Below are positions 17,681 through 25,939 of a stretch of DNA of 64,000 bases, in pieces (the stretch's first letter is position 1; the number at the start of each line of letters is the position of its first letter). The DNA comes from Pseudonocardia hierapolitana. GTDB lineage: Bacteria; Actinomycetota; Actinomycetes; Mycobacteriales; Pseudonocardiaceae. The position numbers were made by a program, and so were the translations under genes. The notes below the pieces were generated by a model that ran no database searches, was not told the origin of the DNA, and was given only the letters and a program-made list of their open reading frames with translations. The DNA lies in the NCBI RefSeq assembly GCF_007994075.1, contig NZ_VIWU01000001.1, positions 682,001 to 746,000 on the forward strand, written 5' to 3'.

Positions 17681-19024
17681 CTACAGGACCGGCAGGTACG
17701 TCGCCAGCTCGTACGGGGTGACCTGGCGGCGGTAGCCGTCCCACTCCCTGCGCTTGTTGCGCAGGAAGAAGTCGAAGACGTGCTCGCCGAGGATCTCGGC
17801 CACGAGCTCCGAGTGCTCCATCACCGATAGCGCCTCGGTGAGGTTCTGCGGCAGCGCCTCGTACCCGAGGGCACGGCGCTCGGTCTCGGTGAGCGACCAG
17901 ACGTCGTCCTCGGTGGGCGGCTGCAGCTCGTAGCCCTTCTGCACGCCGGTGAGGCCGGCGCCGAGGATCACGGCGAAGGCGAGGTAGGGGTTGCAGGCGC
18001 TGTCGAGCGTGCGGATCTCCACCCGCCGCGTGGACGCCTTGCCCGGCGAGTACATCGGCACACGCACCAGCGCCGACCGGTTGGCGTGGCCCCACGACAC
18101 GGCGGTGGGCGCCTCACCGCCGATGATGAGCCGCTTGTAGGAGTTCACCCACTGGTTGGTGACGGCGCTGATCTCCCGCGCGTGCCGCAGCACCCCGGCG
18201 ACGAACGCCTTGCCGGTCTCGGAGAGCTCGTAGGGGTCGTCGGGGTCGTGGAAGGCGTTGCGGTCGCCCTCGAAGAGCGAGAAGTGCGTGTGCATCGCCG
18301 AGCCGGGGTGCTCGGAGAACGGCTTGGGCATGAACGACGCCCGGACGCCCTGGGTGAGCGCGACCTCCTTCACCACGTACCGGAAGGTCATGATGTTGTC
18401 GGCCATCGTCAGGGCGTCGGCGTAGCGCAGGTCGATCTCCTGCTGGCCGGGACCGCCCTCGTGGTGGCTGAACTCGACGGAGATGCCCATCGATTCGAGC
18501 GTCTCGATCGCGTTGCGCCGGAAGTGCGGGGCGACGTCGTGGCTGGACTGGTCGAAGTAGCCACCGGAGTCGGCGGGCTCGGGCCGCGACCCGTCGGACG
18601 GCAGGCCGCGCAGCAGGTAGAACTCGATCTCCGGGTGCACGTAGCACGTGAAACCCGCCTCGCCCGCCCGCGAGAGCGCCCGCCGCAGCACGTGCCGCGG
18701 GTCGGCCCAGGACGGGGAGCCGTCCGGCATGGCGATGTCGCAGAACATGCGGGCCGAGTAGTGCTCACCCGGCGCGGTCTCCCAGGGCAGCACCTGGAAC
18801 GTCGACGGATCGGGGCGGGCCACCATGTCGGACTCGTAGACGCGCGCGAAGCCCTCGATCGCGGATCCGTCGAAGCCGATGCCCTCGGCGAACGCGCCCT
18901 CCAGTTCCGCGGGCGCCACGGCGACCGACTTGAGGTACCCGAGCACGTCGGTGAACCAGAGCCGCACGAAGCGGATGTCGCGTTCCTCGAGCGTGCGGAG
19001 GACGAACTCCTGCTGTCGGTCCAT
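17681..19024 (-). CDS. glnA2: Type I glutamine synthetase homologue, GlnA2 (possible gamma-glutamylpolyamine synthetase)
   Basis: A 447-residue GSI-fold protein. The N-terminal FTDVLGYLKS and GIGFDGSAIEGF, the metal/glutamate motif VHPEIEFYLL, FMPKPFSEHPGSAMHTHFSL and the RRVEIRTLDSACNPYLAFA motif are all present. The tyrosine adenylylated by GlnE in GlnA1 is absent: the region reads DDVWSLTETE, with Trp376 at that place, so it should escape GlnE control. The Streptomyces and Mycobacterium orthologue sits beside glnE. The Streptomyces one has been shown to glutamylate polyamines, so that role is a real alternative to glutamine synthesis. The ATG at 19024 follows a TAGGCT -10 by eight bases. 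Confidence 0.9.
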   Translation of the reverse strand: MDRQQEFVLRTLEERDIRFVRLWFTDVLGYLKSVAVAPAELEGAFAEGIGFDGSAIEGFARVYESDMVARPDPSTFQVLPWETAPGEHYSARMFCDIAMPDGSPSWADPRHVLRRALSRAGEAGFTCYVHPEIEFYLLRGLPSDGSRPEPADSGGYFDQSSHDVAPHFRRNAIETLESMGISVEFSHHEGGPGQQEIDLRYADALTMADNIMTFRYVVKEVALTQGVRASFMPKPFSEHPGSAMHTHFSLFEGDRNAFHDPDDPYELSETGKAFVAGVLRHAREISAVTNQWVNSYKRLIIGGEAPTAVSWGHANRSALVRVPMYSPGKASTRRVEIRTLDSACNPYLAFAVILGAGLTGVQKGYELQPPTEDDVWSLTETERRALGYEALPQNLTEALSVMEHSELVAEILGEHVFDFFLRNKRREWDGYRRQVTPYELATYLPVL

Positions 19025-19032
19025 GGGCGCCG

Positions 19033-19064
19033 AGCCTAGGAACGTCGGGTTACAGACATGTTTC
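19033..19064 (-). promoter_or_regulatory. glnA2 promoter with possible GlnR-like site
   Basis: On the minus strand, TAGGCT (19038-19033) ends eight bases before the ATG. GAAAC-n6-GTAAC at 19064-19049 resembles the GlnR box consensus gTnAC-n6-GaAAC with the two halves exchanged, and lies around the -35 region. Regulation by nitrogen status is therefore possible but unproven. Confidence 0.4.
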
Positions 19065-19114
19065 CTGCCTGCTCAGGGCGTGCGATCTGGGCCACTCCGA
19101 ACGCGAACGCGCGA

Positions 19115-19144
19115 CAGCGCCCGTCCGTGCCCGGACGGGCGCTG
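19115..19144. terminator. Terminator of the Hip1-like gene
   Basis: Perfect 13-bp stem CAGCGCCCGTCCG / CGGACGGGCGCTG around TGCC. It lies 89-118 bp downstream of the lipoprotein stop and upstream of the glnA2 promoter. Confidence 0.75.
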
Positions 19145-19232
19145 CCAGTGGTCCGGCCCGCACCGTGGTGCGCCCCTCTTGCTCGCCGGCCCTGCCCTCC
19201 TGTCGTCGGCGCGGGGGACAGTGTTACCCACG

Positions 19233-20831
19233 TCACCCGCCCGGGGTCGGCGCGAGGCTGCAGCGGGCCCCGTCTGGAGGAAGCCGCAGGTCCACGAGGT
19301 AGGCGCTGACGATGTCGTCCACGCACCGGTTGCCCTGCAGCGCCACCGTGTGCTGCGCCCCCTCGACCGACAGCAGGCTCCCGGAGAGCGCCTTCGCCAG
19401 GTCCACCCCGGCCTGGTACGGCGTCGCAGGATCACCGGTCACCGAGACCGTGAGCGTCGGCGGCAGGCCCTGCACCCGCGGTGTGTGCGGCTCGCTCGTG
19501 GGCGGAGCGGGCCAGAACGCGCACGGGTCGAGCGCGGCGACGACACCGCGGCCGTCGTCGCGGAACGGCGCCGCCTCGTTGGACCGCCGGATCAGCTCGC
19601 CCTGCTCGGCCCGCTCGGTGATGCGCTCCTCGTCGACGCAGCTGATGACGACGAACGCCTCGATCCCGTTGCCGTAGCGCCCGTCCTGGTCGCGGTCGTT
19701 GTACATGTCGGCCAGGCGCATCAGGATCGTGCCGTCGCCGGACGCGAGCGCCGACAGGCCCCCCGAGAGCAGCGGCCAGAAGTCCGACAGGTACAGCGCC
19801 TGGATCGTGCCCGTCACCGCGTCCGGGTAGGAGAGCGTGCGCGCGCCCCCGTCGGCCGGCGCCGGCCGGTCTATCAGCGGGCGGGTGAGGGCCTGGAAGG
19901 TGGCGGTGGCCCGGGCCGGGTCGGTGCCCAGCGGGCAGTCCGGCTGCGTTGCGCAGTCGGCGGCGAAGGCGTCGAAGGCCTTCTGGAAGCCCGCGTTCTG
20001 GTCGACGGTCCGCTGCACGGTGGTCTGCTCGGGGTCGAGCGCGCCGTCGAGCACCAGCGCCCGCACGTTCTGCGGGAACGCCTCCGCGTACGCCGAGCCG
20101 ATGCGCGTGCCGTAGGAGTAGCCGAGGTAGGTCAGCTTCTCGTCGCCGAGGACGTGGCGCAGGATGTCCACGTCGCGGACCACGTCCCGGGTGCCGACGT
20201 TCGCCAGCACGTCCGCACCGCCGGAGCGCTCGGTGCACCGCTGCGCGTACTGCTGGTTCTCCGCCTCCGTCTGCGCCACGCCGGTCGGGGACGGGTCCAC
20301 GTCCAGGTCGGCGCGCTCGACCTCCCACTCGGCGTCGTTCAGGCAGTCGATGGTCGGGGTGCTGGCCCCGACGCCCCGCGGGTCGAACCCGACGATGTCG
20401 AAGCGCTGGCCGAGGGGGCTGCTCGCGAGCCTGCGCGACATCGACGCGCCGAGGCTCATCCCGGACGCGCCCGGCCCGCCCGGGTTCACCAGCAGCGACC
20501 CGATCCGGTCCCCCGTGGCGCGTTGGCGCAGCACACCGATGTGGGCGGTGCGCCCGTCGGGCTCGGTGTAGTCGAGCGGGACCTCCAGCCGGGCGCACTC
20601 GAGCGCCTCGTCGTCGAACGCGGCGCGGTCGCTCGCGCTCGCGGCGTAGTCGACACACGAACCCCAGCTGAGCTGCTGCTCGTAGAAGCGCGTGAGCTCG
20701 GCAGGCTGCGCCGCCGGCTGCGGGGCGGCAGGCACCGGCGATGACGGCTGGCTGCAACCCGCCAGCACGAGCGCGGCGGAGCAGGCGGCGACGACGACGG
20801 AGCGCAGTGGGTCGAGCACGGACCCCAGCAT
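19233..20831 (-). CDS. Secreted lipoprotein alpha/beta hydrolase, Hip1/CaeA-like (TAP-like C-terminus)
   Basis: A 532-residue exported hydrolase. The signal ends in a lipobox, VLAGC (Cys26), so it is membrane-anchored outside the cell. The oxyanion loop is NPGGPGASG, the nucleophile is in GYSYGT (Ser239), the acid is likely the Asp of [10 protein letters not shown], and the base the His of [10 protein letters not shown]. The last is followed by [10 protein letters not shown], the classic TAP-like end. In Mycobacterium tuberculosis the homologue Hip1 is a cell-envelope serine protease encoded between glnA2 and panB, the same place as here. The substrate in this organism is unknown. The 22-bp repeat array lies just upstream of its start. 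Confidence 0.9.
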   Translation of the reverse strand: MLGSVLDPLRSVVVAACSAALVLAGCSQPSSPVPAAPQPAAQPAELTRFYEQQLSWGSCVDYAASASDRAAFDDEALECARLEVPLDYTEPDGRTAHIGVLRQRATGDRIGSLLVNPGGPGASGMSLGASMSRRLASSPLGQRFDIVGFDPRGVGASTPTIDCLNDAEWEVERADLDVDPSPTGVAQTEAENQQYAQRCTERSGGADVLANVGTRDVVRDVDILRHVLGDEKLTYLGYSYGTRIGSAYAEAFPQNVRALVLDGALDPEQTTVQRTVDQNAGFQKAFDAFAADCATQPDCPLGTDPARATATFQALTRPLIDRPAPADGGARTLSYPDAVTGTIQALYLSDFWPLLSGGLSALASGDGTILMRLADMYNDRDQDGRYGNGIEAFVVISCVDEERITERAEQGELIRRSNEAAPFRDDGRGVVAALDPCAFWPAPPTSEPHTPRVQGLPPTLTVSVTGDPATPYQAGVDLAKALSGSLLSVEGAQHTVALQGNRCVDDIVSAYLVDLRLPPDGARCSLAPTPGG

Positions 20832-21266
20832 GCCAGCGCGCCGTGTTCCGGCCCGGTGAACCGACCGGGCGCGTCAGGGCTGCCTCTACGCGAGGAGTCG
20901 CCACGGAACGCAAGATTGGCGGTGCCGAATCGCAAGACTCGCCGTGTCGGAACGCAAGACTCGCGGTGTCGGAACGCAAGACTCGCCGTGTCGGAACGCA
21001 AGACTCGCGGTGTCGGAACGCAAGACTCGCCGGCCGCTGCGCAGGGCTCGCCGCGAGTCCGACGTTTCGCCCCGGCGAGTCCGACGTCTCGTCACGGCGA
21101 GACGGGCATGTCGTCACGGCGAGTCCCGCGTGTCGTCCCGCTCGATCCCGGACGTGTGAACCTCGTCCCAGCGGCGCGCCCGTCGTCCGCGCCCGGTGTC
21201 ACGCTTCTCCCGTTAGCACCTGACGACCCGGGGACCCGCACGGGCCTCGAGGGAGGACGGACAGCG
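20832..21266. repeat. Array A: 22-bp tandem units in two inverted halves, hip1-like/panB intergenic region
   Basis: This 435-bp divergent gap holds an array at about 20914-21141. In the left half the word GACTCG recurs at 20936, 20958, 20980, 21002 and 21024, exactly 22 bp apart, within units such as GGAACGCAAGACTCGC; a degenerate unit precedes them. The right half has the opposite orientation, with CGAGTC or CGAGAC at 21054, 21076, 21098 and 21120, again every 22 bp. Shared core on one strand: CGGCGAGTC, followed by 13 variable bases. No convincing open frame or promoter is visible inside. The array separates the start of the lipoprotein gene from the panB promoter region. Confidence 0.85.
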
Positions 21267-22100
21267 ATGTCTGAGGAGTCCCCGTACCGCACCGCCGAGC
21301 GGCCGAAGCGGGTCCGCATCCCGCACCTGCACGCTCTCAAGGAACGCGGCGAGCGCTGGGCCATGCTCACCGCCTACGACGCCTACACCGCGGAGATCTT
21401 CGACGAGGCCGGCATCAAGGTGCTGCTCGTCGGCGACTCCGCCGCCAACAACGTCTACGGGTACGACAACACCCTGCCGGTGACGGTCGAGGAACTGTTG
21501 CCGCTGGTCAAGGCGGTGTCGCGGGGCGCGCGAACCGCGCTCGTCGTGGCCGACCTGCCGTTCGGCAGCTACCAGACCGGGCCCGAGCAGGCGCTCACCA
21601 CGGCGTTCCGCTTCATGAAGGAAGCGGGCGCACACGCCGTGAAGCTCGAGGGCGGGGCCCGGTTCGTCCCGCAGGTCGACGCCCTCGTCGGCGCCGGCAT
21701 CCCGGTGATGGCGCACCTGGGCTTCACCCCGCAGAGCGAGCACGCGCTGGGCGGGTTCCGCGTGCAGGGGCGCGGCGGAGCGGCCGACCGGCTCGTGGAG
21801 GACGCCCTCGCCCTGCAGGCGGCGGGCGCCTTCGCGGTGGTGCTGGAGATGGTTCCGGCCGACGTCGCGAAGCGCGTAACGGCCGAGCTGGACGTCCCCA
21901 CGATCGGGATCGGCGCGGGCCCGGACTGCGACGCCCAGGTGCTCGTGTGGTCGGACATGGCCGGCATGAACCGGGGACGCAAGCCGCGGTTCGTGAAGCA
22001 GTACGCGGACGTCGGCGCGGTGTTGCTCGACGCGGCGCGCCGCTTCGGCGCGGACGTGGCCGACGGCCGCTACCCGGCCGAGGAGCACTCCTACACCTGA
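21267..22100 (+). CDS. panB: 3-methyl-2-oxobutanoate hydroxymethyltransferase
   Basis: A 277-residue ketopantoate hydroxymethyltransferase, the first committed step of pantothenate and CoA synthesis. It uses methylene-tetrahydrofolate and 2-oxoisovalerate. The motifs [47 protein letters not shown]-like AHLGFTPQS and the C-terminal [15 protein letters not shown] are all present, including the Mg-binding Asp and Glu positions. The ATG at 21267 is fixed by GGGAGGA nine bases upstream; the open frame extends further only because the repeat array lacks stops. Position after the Hip1-like gene matches Mycobacterium. Confidence 0.97.
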   Translation: MSEESPYRTAERPKRVRIPHLHALKERGERWAMLTAYDAYTAEIFDEAGIKVLLVGDSAANNVYGYDNTLPVTVEELLPLVKAVSRGARTALVVADLPFGSYQTGPEQALTTAFRFMKEAGAHAVKLEGGARFVPQVDALVGAGIPVMAHLGFTPQSEHALGGFRVQGRGGAADRLVEDALALQAAGAFAVVLEMVPADVAKRVTAELDVPTIGIGAGPDCDAQVLVWSDMAGMNRGRKPRFVKQYADVGAVLLDAARRFGADVADGRYPAEEHSYT

Positions 22101-22101
22101 T

Positions 22102-22124
22102 CCGACGAACGGCGCGTTCGTCGG
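22102..22124. terminator. Terminator between panB and the GCS2-type ligase
   Basis: CCGACGAAC (22102-22110) and GTTCGTCGG (22116-22124) form a perfect 9-bp stem with a 5-base loop immediately after the panB stop. It serves two convergent genes. Confidence 0.75.
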
Positions 22125-22131
22125 GAATCGC

Positions 22132-23232
22132 TCACGGGCGCAGCCCGGCCACCGGCCCCCCTGCGCGGTACGCCGCGAGCATCGCCTCTGCGGGCGACTC
22201 CCGGCGGAGCCACCGCTCCCGCAGCCGGGCGAGGCGAGCGAGGTCGGCCGGGCGGTCCGCCATGGCCCGCTCGGCCGCGTCGAGGAGCTCCCCGGTGCCG
22301 GCGTGCACGTCGTCGTCGGCGAGCCCCACGCCGGCCACGTGCTTGTGCAGGCCCGCGTCGGGCGTGGTGCGTCGCCCCGGCAGCGTCGCGTCCAGCACGA
22401 CGCCGGTGAGCAGGGAGAGCAGCTCGCCGTAGAGCTCGGGGTCGGGGCAGGCGTCGAACGCCTTGAACTCGATGCGGCCCACCTCGGCGGGCAGGCGCGC
22501 CACCTGGGTGAGCGACGGGTCGGCGTCGAGCTGCCCGTCCGAGCCCGCGAGGAACACGAGCGCGGCGGGCCGGACGCCGGTGCGGACCGCCGTGCGGGCC
22601 GACAGCCCGCCCCACGGCCCGCCGTCGCGGAACGGGGAGGAGAACGACAGCGGCACCAGCCACGGGCTGTAGTAGGTGAGCTTGCGCCCGGCGTCGACGA
22701 CGGCGGGCTCGTCGAGGCCCGCGCACGACAGGTTCAGGTCCGGCCCGTAGGTCGACATGTGCAGGTGGGCCGTGCGCTCCTCGGGCGAGTCCTGCCGGTG
22801 GGCCTGCTCCCACGCGTTGAGCGGTGGCTCGATCCGGTACTCGGAGCGGACGGGGTTGAACGCGACCGTCGTGGCGCGCAGCTCCGTGCCGGCCAGCTCC
22901 GCGTCGAGAAGGCGCAGGTCATCGCGCAGCGCCGCGACGGCGGCCTCGATCGAGTCGTGGATGCGGGTGCGCACCTCGAGGCCCTTCGGGTCGCACCGGA
23001 TCAGCCCGCCGTGCTCGTCGAATCGCTCGTAGCCCTCGACGTACCACCGCTTGCGCTTGATGCCCTGATCACCGACCCGCAGGTCCGGGTAGTCGGCCGA
23101 GTCCTCGGGCAGCGCGTCCACAACGGCCTGCAGCTCGTCGAACGTGGTGGACGTGTAGTCGGCGAACCCGCCGCCGACGTGCACGAGCGCGATCTCGTGC
23201 TCGATCCCGTAGCGGAACGCACGGCCGGGCAC
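22132..23232 (-). CDS. Glutamate-cysteine ligase family protein (GCS2)
   Basis: About 366 residues of the carboxylate-amine/glutamate-cysteine ligase fold. FRYGIEHEIALV at the N-terminus carries the family's Glu-x-Glu metal motif in the variant EHE. Further marks are LEVRTRIHDSIEAAVAALRDD, AHLHMSTYGPDLNLS and the RIEFKAFDACPDPELY region. Members ligate glutamate to an amine or thiol; actinomycetes use mycothiol, so classical glutathione synthesis is doubtful and the substrate remains open. The GTG at 23232 is preferred because GGGGAGG lies eight bases upstream and TACGCT (minus strand, 23282-23277) could be its -10. The ATG at 23253 would add seven residues. Confidence 0.75.
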   Translation of the reverse strand: MPGRAFRYGIEHEIALVHVGGGFADYTSTTFDELQAVVDALPEDSADYPDLRVGDQGIKRKRWYVEGYERFDEHGGLIRCDPKGLEVRTRIHDSIEAAVAALRDDLRLLDAELAGTELRATTVAFNPVRSEYRIEPPLNAWEQAHRQDSPEERTAHLHMSTYGPDLNLSCAGLDEPAVVDAGRKLTYYSPWLVPLSFSSPFRDGGPWGGLSARTAVRTGVRPAALVFLAGSDGQLDADPSLTQVARLPAEVGRIEFKAFDACPDPELYGELLSLLTGVVLDATLPGRRTTPDAGLHKHVAGVGLADDDVHAGTGELLDAAERAMADRPADLARLARLRERWLRRESPAEAMLAAYRAGGPVAGLRP

Positions 23233-23302
23233 CGGCCCACCTCCCCGTGTCATCGGCGGACCGCCCGCCGCAGACGAGCGTAGCCGCGCACGACGGGCCG
23301 AA

Positions 23303-24718
23303 TCAGGAAGCGGCGAACTCGATCTGGCCGGTTTCCGGGTTCGCTGCGGTGAGGCGCACACGCACGACCGCGCCCGCCGTGAAGGCACCGGTGCAGCGGG
23401 CGAGCACGGGTGGGTCGGGCAGGTAGACCTCGCCCGCCTCGCCGTCCGCCCGCAGGACGACCGCGTCGAACTCCTGCCCCACGCTCCCCCGCAGCAGCGC
23501 GGCCTCGGTGCGGTCGAGGCAGGCCCGGTCCACCCGCGAGGCAAGGGCGTCCGACTCGTCCATCACCGCCGGCAGCGTCGGGAGCGCCGCGCGGACCCAC
23601 TCGGGCAGCTCGGCTCCCGCGGTGACCGCCAGGCAGACCTCGGTGCTGAAGCGGTCGGCCAGCCGGCGCAGCGGGGCCGTGACGTGGCTGTACGGCGCGC
23701 CGATTCCGCCGTGCCCGGCGTCGGCCGGCGGCTCCGTGCCCGCGGAGCGGTCGAACGCGTGGTACCCGGCCCCGCGCAGCAGCGCGGTGGCCGCGCGGCG
23801 CACCGCGAGGGCGGACGGCGTGTCCGCGGGCAGCCCGGCGAGCAGCTCCGCCGCCGGCGCGTCCTCCGGCCACCCGAAGCCGAGCTCGCGCGCCGTGCGC
23901 CGGAACGCCGCCAGCGCGTCCGGTTCCGGCGCCGGCAGCGTGCGCAGCAGGCCGACGCCCGCGTCGAGCATGATCCGCGCTGCGGCCATGCCCGTGAGCA
24001 GCGAGATCTCCGCGTTCCACGACTCGACGTCGAGCCTGCGCCGCACGCGCACCGTCCAGCCACCGGACCCGTCGGGCACGACCTCCTGCTCGGGAAGCTC
24101 CAGCTCGATCGCCCCTCGTCGCACCGCGTGGGCGCGGCGCAGCGGCCCGAGCTCGGGAAGGGCGGCCAGAGCCGGGTGCACGCGGCCCGCGGCCAGGTCG
24201 GCCTGCACGCCCGCGTAGTCCAGCCGGGCCCGCGACCGCACCACCGCCCGCTCCACGGACACCGCGACCTGCTCGCCCGCGTCGTCCAGGTCGAACGTCC
24301 ACAGCACGGCCGCGCGCGGCCCGTCCGGGAGCAGGCTCGCCGCGTCCTCGGACAGCTCGGCCGGGTGCAGCGGCACCGACCCGTCGGGGAGGTAGATCGT
24401 CTGCCCGCGCCGCCGCACCTCCGCGTCCAGCGCCCCGCCGGGTGTCACCACCGCGCCGAGGTCGGCGATGGCGTAGTACACCCGGAAACCCGACCGGCGC
24501 CGGGCGACACCCAGCGCCTGGTCGAGGTCCTTCGAGCCGGGAGGGTCGATCGTCACCAGCTCGACGTCCGTGGCGTCGCGCCTCCCGGGCCCGGGACCGG
24601 GCCGACCCGCGGCCGCCCTGGCCGCCTCGACGAGCACCGGCGCCGGGAAGGCGTCGGGGAGCGCGAACTCGGCACGGACGGCGGCGAAGTCCGGTGTGGG
24701 ACGCGGCGACGGGTGCAC
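23303..24718 (-). CDS. RNB-domain exoribonuclease (RNase II/R family, short form)
   Basis: A 471-residue member of the RNase II/R family. The catalytic motif IDPPGSKDLDQAL holds the clustered aspartates that bind two Mg ions, and YYAIADLGAVV follows. HVTAPLRRLADRFSTEVCLAV is the conserved C-terminal RNB segment. It lacks the N-terminal cold-shock domains of full-length RNase R and has only a short OB-like tail, a form typical of actinobacteria. It should degrade RNA 3' to 5'. The GTG at 24718 has GGGAGG eight bases upstream. Much longer open frames upstream run through repeat array B and are spurious. Confidence 0.88.
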   Translation of the reverse strand: MHPSPRPTPDFAAVRAEFALPDAFPAPVLVEAARAAAGRPGPGPGRRDATDVELVTIDPPGSKDLDQALGVARRRSGFRVYYAIADLGAVVTPGGALDAEVRRRGQTIYLPDGSVPLHPAELSEDAASLLPDGPRAAVLWTFDLDDAGEQVAVSVERAVVRSRARLDYAGVQADLAAGRVHPALAALPELGPLRRAHAVRRGAIELELPEQEVVPDGSGGWTVRVRRRLDVESWNAEISLLTGMAAARIMLDAGVGLLRTLPAPEPDALAAFRRTARELGFGWPEDAPAAELLAGLPADTPSALAVRRAATALLRGAGYHAFDRSAGTEPPADAGHGGIGAPYSHVTAPLRRLADRFSTEVCLAVTAGAELPEWVRAALPTLPAVMDESDALASRVDRACLDRTEAALLRGSVGQEFDAVVLRADGEAGEVYLPDPPVLARCTGAFTAGAVVRVRLTAANPETGQIEFAAS

Positions 24719-25195
24719 GGCCGGAGCCTCCCACGGACCAGCGCGCGCCGGGGACGGACGGCCACCCCGCACGAGCCGACTCACATCGCCGGACTCACCG
24801 TGCCACATGCCGGACTCACCGCGTCCACACGCGAGACTCACCGTGCACGAACGTCGGACTCGCCGCGCGCGAACGTCGGACTCGCCGTGCACAAACGTCT
24901 GACTCACCGTGCACGAACGTCGGACTCGCGTGCTCGAGGCGCCCCGCCCGGGCGAGTCCGACATCCCCGACACGGCGAGTCGGACATTTCGACACGGCGA
25001 GTCGGGCGTTCTGGCGCGGCGAGTCCGACGTTCTGGCGCGGCGAGTCCGAGTCCGACGTTCTGGCGCGGCGAGTCCGACGTTCTGGCGCGGCGAGTCCGA
25101 CGTTCTGGCGCGGCGAGTCCGACGTTCTGGCGCGGCGAGTCCGACGTTCTGGCGCGGCGAGTCCGACGTTCTGGCGCGGCGAGTCGGGCGTCGCG
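24719..25195. repeat. Array B: 22-bp tandem units in two inverted halves
   Basis: The 477-bp gap between the RNB gene and the isomerase gene is almost filled by an array at 24778-25195. Left half: GACTC at 24778, 24792, 24813, 24835, 24857, 24879, 24901 and 24923, mostly 22 bp apart. Centre: 24928-24952. Right half, opposite orientation: CGAGTC at 24953, 24976, 24998, 25020, 25042, 25070, 25092, 25114, 25136, 25158 and 25180, with a 6-bp CGAGTC duplication at 25048. Right-half units are nearly identical: core CGGCGAGTC, then CGACGTTCTGGCG. The array runs up to the isomerase stop codon. Because 22 is not divisible by three and units lack stops, every frame stays open; the apparent proteins are not real. 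Confidence 0.9.
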
Positions 25196-25939
25196 TCAGA
25201 GCCAGCGGGGCAGGGCGGGGAGCTTCCTGCCGCCGGAGCTGTTCAGGTCGCGCCCCTTGCTGCGGCCGAGCAGCCAGGCCGCGAGGCCGGAGGCAGGGCC
25301 GGTGATCGTCGTCGCCGTGGCCTGGTCGCCGACCTCCCAGACGGAACCGTCCGGGGTTGCAAGGCGCAGAGCGGGGCAGTCGGGCCGCTCCCCCATCGTG
25401 GCGACGACGTCGGTGAGCAGCGTGGCCACCATCGGAGCAGGCATGTCGGCGAACGAGGCGCCGACGTCGAGGTCGACGGCGTGGATCCACATCTCGCGGG
25501 CGCGCAGCCACGGGATGTCGATCGCGAGCAGGTCCTTGCCCTGCGCGTTCTCGACGTGCGCCGACCAGGCGGCCTCCGGCATCCCCCGCACCACCTGGGC
25601 GAGCCGGTCGGAGGACTCCACGACGTCCGCGCGGATCTCCACCGGCGCCCGGCGCGCACCCGCATCGATGTCGGCGTCGCGCTGCTCGCGGCTCGCGTAC
25701 GCAGGGGTGCGGACGCCGGTCTTCGCCCAGGTCAGCAGGTTGATCATCGCGTCGGCGTTGCGCGCGACGTGCGTCAGCACGTGCGCCCGGCTCCACCCCG
25801 GTAGCGCGGACGGTGCCGCGAACGCGTCCTCCCCCATCCGCATCATGAGGCCGCGCAGGTGGGCGGCACCGTCGCCGGCCCACGCGAGCGTGTGGGCGAG
25901 CGAGCGGGGACCGGCAACCGTCATCGCCCGCTGTTTCAC
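25196..25939 (-). CDS. Mycothiol-dependent maleylpyruvate isomerase
   Basis: A 247-residue MDMPI protein with the full metal triad known from Corynebacterium glutamicum: His53 in RAHVLTHVAR (a second His at 57), then Glu149 and His153 in REMWIHAVDLD. The ADMINLLTW-like region and the C-terminal SCP2-like domain with DGSVWEVGD fit. It isomerises maleylpyruvate to fumarylpyruvate with mycothiol in gentisate breakdown. The GTG at 25939 overlaps the stop of the upstream hydrolase by four bases (GTGA) and has GGAGG nine bases before it. The neighbour, a fumarylpyruvate-hydrolase type enzyme, performs the next step, which supports the assignment. No gentisate dioxygenase is in the window. Confidence 0.82.
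   Translation of the reverse strand: MKQRAMTVAGPRSLAHTLAWAGDGAAHLRGLMMRMGEDAFAAPSALPGWSRAHVLTHVARNADAMINLLTWAKTGVRTPAYASREQRDADIDAGARRAPVEIRADVVESSDRLAQVVRGMPEAAWSAHVENAQGKDLLAIDIPWLRAREMWIHAVDLDVGASFADMPAPMVATLLTDVVATMGERPDCPALRLATPDGSVWEVGDQATATTITGPASGLAAWLLGRSKGRDLNSSGGRKLPALPRWL

Noticed and set aside
24778..25195. Array B as a CRISPR array
   Set aside because: Units are only 22 bp including the variable part, neighbouring units in an arm are near-identical so no unique spacers exist, the two halves are inverted, and no cas genes are nearby.
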